DNA from: CAZWUZ01 sp964637655 [NCBI: uncultured bacterium]
GTDB lineage: Bacteria; DAOPZR01
Assembly: GCA_964637655.1 (NCBI GenBank)
Contig: CAZWUZ010000132.1
Coordinates: 1-10,219 of the forward strand
Direction: 5' to 3'
DNA: 10,219 bases
Made by a program: the position numbers and the translations under genes. This document shows, piece after piece, positions 6,282 through 10,219 of the stretch; positions within the stretch are counted from its first letter, which is position 1, and each line of letters opens with the position of its first letter. The notes under the pieces were generated by a model. The model was not told the DNA's origin. It did no database searches and saw nothing but the letters and a program-made list of their open reading frames with translations.

Positions 6282-6644
6282 CTACTTGTTCTGCCGGCCC
6301 GGACCCGCCGCTTCCTGCAGCGTGAGCGTGCCCGCCTGGTACTGTGCGATGGCTTCGCGCACCGTGCCGCTGGTGACCCCGCCGTAGATGGCGATTTCCG
6401 CCTGCTGCAGCGCGCGGAAGGCATTCATCCCCGCCTGCCCGGTGAGCACTGCCTTGGCCCGCCGCGCGGCAACCAGTTGCGCCGCCTGCACCCCGGCCCC
6501 GCCCATGGCATTGATGGAAGGGTTGTCGAGCGCGATGAATTCCAGCGTCTCCGGATCGACGATAATGAAGTGTTTCGCCCGCCCGAACGACGGGTCGACC
6601 GGCGCGTCGAGCGTCGGTCCCGCTGCGGTTACGCAGATTTTCAT
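6282..6644 (-). CDS. NifX/NifB C-terminal-type metal-cluster-binding protein 1
   Basis: This small 120-aa protein of the dinitrogenase iron-molybdenum cofactor (NifX/NifY/NafY/VnfX) fold begins MKICVTAAG. Family landmarks are DPSFGRAKHFIIVD (17-30), the GGAGVQAAQLV helix start and AVLTGQAGMNAF. These proteins bind metal-sulfur clusters or cofactor precursors; one, ORP of Desulfovibrio, binds a Mo/Cu-sulfide cluster. Only one cysteine (Cys4) is present and there is no His/Cys tail, unlike the neighbouring paralogue. ATG 6644 is chosen over upstream in-frame starts because AAGGAGA lies 7 nt before it. It is followed after 7 nt by the first MinD ATPase, its likely partner. Nitrogenase itself is not visible here, so 'nitrogen fixation' should not be inferred. 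Confidence 0.9.
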   Translation of the reverse strand: MKICVTAAGPTLDAPVDPSFGRAKHFIIVDPETLEFIALDNPSINAMGGAGVQAAQLVAARRAKAVLTGQAGMNAFRALQQAEIAIYGGVTSGTVREAIAQYQAGTLTLQEAAGPGRQNK

Positions 6645-6670
6645 GTTTGTTTCTCCTTGTCGTTCTGCCT

Positions 6671-6738
6671 GGTGCTGCACACAACGCCACCCGGCGGGGA
6701 ATCTCCGTGGCTGAAAGTGTGTGTCCCCTTTTTCAGTG
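6671..6738. repeat. Possible REP-like remnant between the two NifX genes
   Basis: The 88-bp gap between the two NifX-like genes is less gene-like than other junctions in the operon. It holds CTGAAA (6711-6716) inverted as TTTCAG (6731-6736), a TGTGTCCCCTTTTTC stretch, and a CCCGGCGGGG core at about 6690-6699. From memory this resembles dispersed REP-type repeats, but I cannot confirm family membership. Its edge covers the stop codon of NifX-like protein 2. Confidence 0.3.
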
Positions 6739-7092
6739 GGTGCCGCAGCCGTCGTCACCGTGGCCGGCGCAGGCGCTCCCCGCGTTCTGCAGCGTCCCGG
6801 CAATGCACTGCTGCAGCACCGCCTCGACCGGGCCCTGCGCGCCGAGGATGACCTTGACCCCGAGTTCCTGGAAGCGCGCCAGCGGCCCGCCCCCCATCCC
6901 GCCGGCGATGAAGATTTCCGCCCCTTCGCGGTGCAGCCACTCGGCGATCCCCGCGCAGGCGTACTCGCCGTTGTTGACCAGCGACCCGCGCTTCACTTCC
7001 TTCCCGTTTTCCACGTCGACTACCGTGTAGGTGCCGCATTGCCCGAAATGCCCCGCCACGTTGGTGCCGTCTGTCGCCATCACAATACGCAT
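6733..7092 (-). CDS. NifX/NifB C-terminal-type metal-cluster-binding protein 2 with Cys/His tail
   Basis: This 119-aa protein of the dinitrogenase iron-molybdenum cofactor fold begins MRIVMATDGTNVAGHFGQC, the usual opening of the stand-alone anaerobe subgroup, with Cys19 and His15. It continues through YTVVDVENGKE, IFIAGGMGGGPLARFQELG and VKVILGAQGPVEAVL. It ends in a short metal-ligand-rich tail (Cys108, His111, Cys116, His119), a probable metal or cluster site absent from paralogue 1. The start at 7092 follows AAGGAGAGG, whose first bases overlap the TAA stop of the arginine decarboxylase, so translation is tightly linked to that gene. The likely role is binding or relaying a metal-sulfur cluster for the downstream MinD ATPases. 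Subfamily assignment is good; the bound metal is unknown. Confidence 0.9.
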   Translation of the reverse strand: MRIVMATDGTNVAGHFGQCGTYTVVDVENGKEVKRGSLVNNGEYACAGIAEWLHREGAEIFIAGGMGGGPLARFQELGVKVILGAQGPVEAVLQQCIAGTLQNAGSACAGHGDDGCGTH

Positions 7093-7102
7093 GTCCCTCT
7101 CC

Positions 7103-7666
7103 TTAGATGAATACCGCCGCCGTCACCACGGTCGTCCAGCGCCGGTCCTTGTCACCCAGCGCGGTTTGCGTGATGTTCTGCGTGCGGATGAATTTTCCGC
7201 TGATTTTCCAGATTTCCTTCTTCTCGTTATAATTCTTGTCGGGATCGAACGCCACGCCGAGGATCGTCGCCAGCATCGATGCCGCGAGATCCTCCGCGTA
7301 ATCACCCGCCTGCGCCTCCTTCTCCCCGAAACTGTGATGTTCGGAGAGGTAGCCGTACTGCCCGCGGTCGCGCGGAATGGCGAGACCGACCGAGGCGGCA
7401 ATCAGCCGGTGCGGTTCATTGGTCGCGTTGCGACTCATCACCGTGTAGGTGATACGCCCGGGACAGAGTTGCGGCAACCCCTTCTGCCGGCTGATCACCT
7501 TGCAGTGCGGCGGCAGGATGCTCGACACCGACACGAGGTTCTGCTGGGCGATGCCCGCATCGCGCAACGCCAGTTCGAAACTCTGCAGCTGCTCGCGGTG
7601 CCGCCCCACCCCGCGGGTAAGAAAGACCTGCTGCGGCACGTAGGCCGCGGTTGCCGGCGACGTCAT
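7103..7666 (-). CDS. pdaD: Pyruvoyl-dependent arginine decarboxylase
   Basis: This 187-aa proenzyme converts L-arginine to agmatine and CO2 in polyamine synthesis using a self-made pyruvoyl group rather than PLP. It is expected to cleave itself between Ser48 and Ser49 in LVSVSSILPPHC, giving a small beta chain and a larger alpha chain that starts with pyruvate. This matches the family's Ser-Ser cleavage site. Glu109 in GYLSEHH corresponds to the essential glutamate near the active site, and YGYLSEHHSFGEKEA is a strong family signature. Length fits the single-proenzyme form. The start at 7666 has GGAGG 7 nt upstream. It is flanked by a DUF5320-like gene and a NifX-like gene, an unexpected place for polyamine synthesis. 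No agmatinase or agmatine deiminase is in view. Confidence 0.95.
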   Translation of the reverse strand: MTSPATAAYVPQQVFLTRGVGRHREQLQSFELALRDAGIAQQNLVSVSSILPPHCKVISRQKGLPQLCPGRITYTVMSRNATNEPHRLIAASVGLAIPRDRGQYGYLSEHHSFGEKEAQAGDYAEDLAASMLATILGVAFDPDKNYNEKKEIWKISGKFIRTQNITQTALGDKDRRWTTVVTAAVFI

Positions 7667-7699
7667 TGTCCTGCCTCCGTATCACGTTGGTGCACAACC

Positions 7700-7720
7700 G
7701 GGGCGGCATACCGCCGCCCC
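7700..7720 (-). terminator. GC-rich hairpin after the first operon gene (possible attenuator or RNA stabiliser)
   Basis: In the 72-bp gap between the DUF5320-like gene and the arginine decarboxylase there is a perfect 8-bp stem (7700-7707 with 7713-7720) with a 5-nt loop. In the minus direction it is followed by GGTTGTG rather than a U-run, so it is not a classical terminator. It could protect the upstream mRNA segment or reduce read-through, allowing more of the first small protein than of the rest. Confidence 0.35.
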
Positions 7721-7738
7721 TGTGCTACTGCTGAATTA

Positions 7739-8041
7739 CTACTGCTGCGCGTTTCCGGCACCGCGCACCGCCTGCAACCGCTGCTGCAAAACATCAATCT
7801 GCTGCTGCAGGAACTCAGGATCGTCCTGCACCGGCGCTGCCGGCAACGGCTGCCCGGCCGCGAAAAAACGGTTGCGGAAACCACCACCACGTCCGCCGCG
7901 TCCGCGCCCGAAACCACCACCGCACCAGCCGGCAGCTGCACCCGTACCGCGACGCTGCGCCGTGCCGCTACCGCACTGGCCCTGCCCGCGCCCGGTCAGC
8001 GGCCCCTGCCCCATCGGCCCCATTCCATTTCCACCTGGCAT
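7739..8041 (-). CDS. DUF5320-like Gly/Arg-rich small protein
   Basis: This 100-aa protein begins MPGGNGMGPMGQGPLTGRGQ, the hallmark opening of a family of small proteins found beside NifX-like and MinD-ATPase genes in anaerobes. After QCG comes a Gly/Arg-rich middle (FGRGRGGRGGGFRNRFF, about residues 44-60, with nearby Cys) and a C-terminal short helix (about 71-95, DDPEFLQQQIDVLQQRLQAV) that looks like a coiled coil for self-association. Function is unknown. ATG 8041 is preceded by AAGGAGGTGA (8056-8047), a full match to the 16S anti-Shine-Dalgarno, so it should be made abundantly. The frame is open upstream to 8119, but that part spans the promoter and is rejected. It is the first gene of the promoter-driven operon. 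Confidence 0.85.
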   Translation of the reverse strand: MPGGNGMGPMGQGPLTGRGQGQCGSGTAQRRGTGAAAGWCGGGFGRGRGGRGGGFRNRFFAAGQPLPAAPVQDDPEFLQQQIDVLQQRLQAVRGAGNAQQ

Positions 8042-8046
8042 TGTCC

Positions 8047-8056
8047 TCACCTCCTT
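8047..8056 (-). promoter_or_regulatory. Full-length Shine-Dalgarno sequence
   Basis: AAGGAGGTGA on the minus strand, with the GGAGG core 8 nt before ATG 8041, pairs with the entire anti-Shine-Dalgarno of 16S rRNA. It fixes the start of the DUF5320-like gene and is the strongest ribosome binding site in the window. Confidence 0.9.
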
Positions 8057-8086
8057 TCGTACCGACGCTCTGTCGTTATTGTCCAA

Positions 8087-8099
8087 TGCTATGATAGCA
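8087..8099. promoter_or_regulatory. 13-bp palindrome over the -10 box (candidate operator)
   Basis: TGCTATGATAGCA is a perfect inverted repeat with a one-base centre and contains the -10 hexamer. It is positioned like a repressor operator, but half of its symmetry comes from the -10 box itself (TATCAT), so it may be partly coincidental. The regulator is unknown. Confidence 0.35.
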
Positions 8100-8119
8100 G
8101 GGTTTTTGGCATTTGTCAA
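8091..8119 (-). promoter_or_regulatory. Sigma70-type promoter of the cofactor-assembly operon
   Basis: On the minus strand a perfect -35 box TTGACA (8119-8114) is followed by a 17-bp spacer and the -10 box TATCAT (8096-8091, 5 of 6 matches to TATAAT). Transcription should begin near 8084, giving a leader of about 43 nt before ATG 8041. The surrounding 8042-8143 stretch is visibly more AT-rich than the genes on both sides and contains no gene. The promoter lies just after the stop of the radical SAM activase (8144). Confidence 0.85.
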
Positions 8120-8143
8120 GTACTTTTACTATTGATTGCCACA

Positions 8144-8857
8144 TCATTTGTTGCGTATCGACACTGTATGCCCGTGCTGCTGCATGCGTGCTACCATACG
8201 CGCTAATTCCTCCTCTACCGGCGGGGTCAACGCGCTATAGGCAGGGTCGAGCGTCGGCGCGGCGCGATAGGCCTGCAGCAGCCAGCGCTTTGCCCCTGCC
8301 AGCGCCGGGGCCAGCGCGGCGATATCCGCTTCGCTGACTAAGCCCGGCACCACCGTGGTGCGCAGTTCGTAGTCGATGCCGCTGTCGCGCAGCAGCGCGA
8401 AGCTCTCCTGCACGGCAGCACTCGTGTCAGCCACACCGGTCGCCTGCGGGTAGCGCGGCCAGGCGGTCTTGATATCCATCGCCACGTAATCGACCAGCTG
8501 CTCAGCACACAGCTGGCGCAGGCGGTCGGGGCGCGCGCCGTTGGTGTCGAGTTTCACCGCGTGCTGGCGCGCCTTGAGCAGGCGGCAGAGCGCGGGAAGA
8601 CCGTCGTGCAGCGTCGGCTCGCCGCCCGTGATGACCGTGCTGTGCACCCAGCCCTTGTGCCGCTCCATCGCCGCGCTGATGTCCTCCCAGGCGAAGGTCT
8701 CCCCTTCCCCGCGCACGAGGTCGGGATTGTGGCAGAAGGGGCAGCGGTAGTTGCAGCCGGGCAGGAAGAGCACCTGCGCGAGGTGGCCGTCCCAGTCGCA
8801 CATCGAGGTCGGCAGGTAGCCGAGAATGACGGGGAGTCCGTCAGCGGCCGGTTCCAT
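8144..8857 (-). CDS. NrdG-type radical SAM activating enzyme (anaerobic ribonucleotide reductase activase-like)
   Basis: This 237-aa radical SAM protein would use a 4Fe-4S cluster and S-adenosylmethionine to generate a glycyl radical in a partner enzyme. The cluster motif CNYRCPFC (Cys35, Cys39, Cys42) is preceded by the subgroup's GYLPTSMCDWDGHLAQVLFLPG and followed by TGGEPTLH (SAM binding) and KLDTNGARP. This fits the NrdG2 type, commonly annotated as anaerobic ribonucleoside-triphosphate reductase activating protein. No NrdD is in the window, so the partner could be another glycyl-radical enzyme. GAGGAG 7-8 nt upstream supports ATG 8857, which lies 17 nt inside the upstream radical SAM gene. 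It ends just before the promoter of the next operon and seems to belong to the upstream transcript. Confidence 0.92.
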   Translation of the reverse strand: MEPAADGLPVILGYLPTSMCDWDGHLAQVLFLPGCNYRCPFCHNPDLVRGEGETFAWEDISAAMERHKGWVHSTVITGGEPTLHDGLPALCRLLKARQHAVKLDTNGARPDRLRQLCAEQLVDYVAMDIKTAWPRYPQATGVADTSAAVQESFALLRDSGIDYELRTTVVPGLVSEADIAALAPALAGAKRWLLQAYRAAPTLDPAYSALTPPVEEELARMVARMQQHGHTVSIRNK

Positions 8858-9806
8858 CAGTGTTCTCCTCGCCGGGCGTCACCGCCCGGAAATAGCGTTT
8901 CTCCGCGCGGCGTTCCTCGCGCACCAGCCCGCCGGCGAGCAGTGCCGTCACCTGCTTGAGCGCGGTATGCGGATGGAGCCCGAGCCCGACGCAGATGTCA
9001 TCCACCGTGCAGGGCCGGCGCGCGAGCAGCGCCAGCAGCGCGCTGTCGTCGGCAGTCAGCGTCCCGTCCGCCCCCGCCGCGCGCGGCGCAGGAATAACCT
9101 CGACCGGCACGGTAAAGAGCCGCGCCAGTTCCTGCAGTTGCTGCTCTGGAACCGGGCGTGCCGCCGACTCGCAGGGGGGCCGCTCGACGGTATTGAGCTG
9201 CACCCGGTCGACGCGCAGCGTCTGCGCCAGCGCGGCGATGTTCGCCGTGTGTTCCGCCGTGCCCGTCTCCTCCGCCAGCAGCAGCACCTCGAGCCAGAGC
9301 CGGCCGCGGTACGCATGCGAAAACTCGCGCAGGCCCGCCACCATGGCGTCGAACTCGAGCGACGGATGCGGGCGGTTGACGCGGGCAAAGGCCGCCGCGT
9401 CGCCGCAATCAAGCGACGGCACGACGAGGTCCGCGCCCATGAGCGCGTCGCGCACCGCGGACTGCCAGAGCAGCGAGCCGTTGGTCAGCACCGCCACCGG
9501 AATGTCGGTCAGCCGCTTCAGCCCGGCAATGATTTCCGCCAGACCACTGTGCAGCGTCGGTTCACCCGACCCCGAAAGGGTGACATAGTCGGCGGTTATG
9601 CCGCGGGCGAATGCCGCCCGCGCCTCATCGAGGACGCGGCTGACCGGCACATACTCGCGCCGCGTCACCGTCAGGTCAGTGGTGCGTCCCAGCTGGCAGT
9701 AGGTGCAATCATAGGAACAGGTCTTGTAGGGCATAAGGTCGATGCCCAGCGAACGCCCGAGACGCCGCGACGGCACCGGCCCGAACACCACCTGCGCCCG
9801 GCTCAT
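8841..9806 (-). CDS. Radical SAM protein with C-terminal winged helix (COG0731/UPF0026-like)
   Basis: This 321-aa protein begins MSRAQVVFGPVPSRRLGRSLGIDL, the typical opening of the COG0731 Fe-S oxidoreductase group. The radical SAM cluster motif is CSYDCTYC (Cys30, Cys34, Cys37). LSGSGEPTLH is the SAM-binding GGEP-like strand and VLTNGSLL follows. After the barrel, the C-terminal 60-70 residues (LTADDSALLALLARRPCTVDDICVGLGLHPHTALKQVTALLAGGLV region) resemble a winged helix-turn-helix. The substrate is unknown. The frame extends upstream, but ATG 9806 overlaps the transporter stop by 4 nt (ATGA) and matches the family start. It overlaps the NrdG-like gene downstream, so the two radical SAM genes are co-translated. 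Confidence 0.9.
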   Translation of the reverse strand: MSRAQVVFGPVPSRRLGRSLGIDLMPYKTCSYDCTYCQLGRTTDLTVTRREYVPVSRVLDEARAAFARGITADYVTLSGSGEPTLHSGLAEIIAGLKRLTDIPVAVLTNGSLLWQSAVRDALMGADLVVPSLDCGDAAAFARVNRPHPSLEFDAMVAGLREFSHAYRGRLWLEVLLLAEETGTAEHTANIAALAQTLRVDRVQLNTVERPPCESAARPVPEQQLQELARLFTVPVEVIPAPRAAGADGTLTADDSALLALLARRPCTVDDICVGLGLHPHTALKQVTALLAGGLVREERRAEKRYFRAVTPGEENTDGTGR

Positions 9807-10219
9807 GCGTGTTTTACCGACACGATAAACACTGCCAGCGCAATCCCCGCGAGGAAGGCGACATACGAGTGCCGGTGCCCCTGCGCCCGCGACTCCGGAA
9901 GGAGATGCGCCGCGGAAACGTACAGCAGCACCCCGGCGACAAACCCGAGCAGCAGGCCGATCCACTGCGGGCTGAGCCGGCTGACCAGCGGGTAGACCAC
10001 CAGCGCCCCGAGCGGGGTCGTGCAGCCGGCGACGAGGAACGCCGCCCCCGCCGCGGTGCGCGCGCGGAACCCGCCGCGCACGAGAAACAGGTAGGTGATG
10101 ACCCCCTCGGCGAATTCGTGGATAACCAGCCCGGTGGCGGCGAGCACCCCGACCAGGGTCGAGGCCTTGAAGGTGACCGTGTAGATGACTCCGTCGATGA
10201 ACGAGTGCAGTCCGATGCC
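9803..10219 (-). CDS. ZIP-family metal transporter (N-terminus outside window)
   Basis: At least 138 codons of an inner-membrane divalent-metal permease (zinc, iron or related metals) are visible; the gene begins beyond the window edge. Reading from the edge, the frame gives GIGLHSFIDG, then GLVIHEFAEG. These two His/Asp/Glu motifs in consecutive helices form the ZIP transport site. Two to three more hydrophobic segments follow (AGCTTPLGALVVYPLV, WIGLLLGFVAGVLLYV, SYVAFLAGIALAVFIV), ending SVKHA. HSFIDG shows that the gene continues upstream of the GTG at 10147, which is not the true start. Its stop overlaps the radical SAM start by 4 nt. Metal specificity cannot be read from sequence; an iron or zinc supply role for the Fe-S enzymes next to it is inference. 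Confidence 0.88.
   Translation of the reverse strand, partial: GIGLHSFIDGVIYTVTFKASTLVGVLAATGLVIHEFAEGVITYLFLVRGGFRARTAAGAAFLVAGCTTPLGALVVYPLVSRLSPQWIGLLLGFVAGVLLYVSAAHLLPESRAQGHRHSYVAFLAGIALAVFIVSVKHA

Noticed and set aside
6645-6803. Upstream in-frame start for NifX-like protein 1 inside NifX-like protein 2
   Set aside because: The added residues are unlike the family, and ATG 6644 has AAGGAGA at ideal spacing and begins the conserved MKICVTAAG.
4572-6851. Long plus-strand open frame of about 760 codons opposite the MinD and NifX genes
   Set aside because: It is antisense to well-supported genes with clear motifs, has Arg/Ala/Pro-rich low-complexity content typical of GC-rich shadow frames, and shows no recognisable domain.
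6282-7092. Evidence of nitrogen fixation from NifX-like genes
   Set aside because: NifX-fold proteins are widespread outside nitrogenase systems, and no nifH, nifD, nifK, nifE, nifN or radical SAM nifB is present here.
8042-8119. Upstream in-frame extension of the DUF5320-like gene starting MTNAKNPA
   Set aside because: It would run through the -10 region and leader of the promoter; the perfect Shine-Dalgarno and the family start MPGGNGMGPMG are both at 8041.
9807-9965. Upstream extension of the COG0731 radical SAM protein
   Set aside because: The extra residues are a shadow of the ZIP transporter; ATG 9806 fits the 4-nt coupled overlap and the family N-terminus.

Overview
The window is a GC-rich bacterial stretch in which every gene I can support lies on the minus strand, so transcription runs from high to low coordinates. 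Bacterial signs are a near-consensus sigma70 promoter (8091-8119), purine-rich Shine-Dalgarno sites and many 1-4 nt start/stop overlaps. The gene content (oxygen-sensitive radical-SAM enzymes, an anaerobic ribonucleotide reductase activase, many 4Fe-4S ferredoxin motifs) suggests a strict anaerobe. A pyruvoyl-dependent arginine decarboxylase, together with CACGGAG-type intergenic repeats like those I associate with the PVC superphylum (Lentisphaerae/Kiritimatiellae/Planctomycetes), makes a PVC-group anaerobe my best guess. That taxonomic placement is inference only.

Layout, in the direction of transcription. (1) 10219-8144: the 3' part of a ZIP-family metal transporter, a radical SAM protein with a C-terminal winged helix, and an NrdG-type radical SAM activase. 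They overlap one another (4 and 17 nt) and look like one transcript. (2) 8143-8042: a short spacer with a strong sigma70 promoter. A 13-bp palindrome overlaps its -10 box. (3) 8041-4563: a DUF5320-like Gly-rich mini-protein, pyruvoyl-dependent arginine decarboxylase, two NifX/NifB-type cluster-binding proteins, and two MinD-type ATPases that each carry a double 4Fe-4S ferredoxin insert. (4) 4562-4074: a 489-bp gene-free spacer. It holds a MITE-like element (short terminal inverted repeats, 8-bp flanking direct repeats) and a separate CACGGAG repeat block with a 96-bp tandem duplication. (5) 4073-165: an Mrp/NBP35 ATPase, two tandem DUF364 (putative heavy-metal chelation) proteins, an IscU/NifU-N scaffold, a DsrE-family protein and a metallo-beta-lactamase-fold hydrolase, almost all translationally coupled. 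(6) 164-1: a second, diverged copy of the MITE-like repeat, then the ribosome binding site and start codon of another minus-strand gene leaving the window.

Taken together, regions 3 and 5 look like a metal-sulfur cofactor or heterometal-cluster assembly module. It has ATP-driven Fe-S carriers (Mrp and two MinD-ferredoxin ATPases), a scaffold (NifU-N), a sulfur-handling candidate (DsrE), small cluster-binding proteins (NifX x2) and putative metal-handling proteins (DUF364 x2). The set of paired MinD ATPases, NifX-like protein and Mrp resembles the 'orange protein' (ORP) Mo/Cu-cluster locus described in Desulfovibrio. The coupling to an agmatine-forming decarboxylase and to tandem DUF364 genes is what makes this locus unusual. 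No nitrogenase, cysteine desulfurase or obvious client enzyme is visible in the window.
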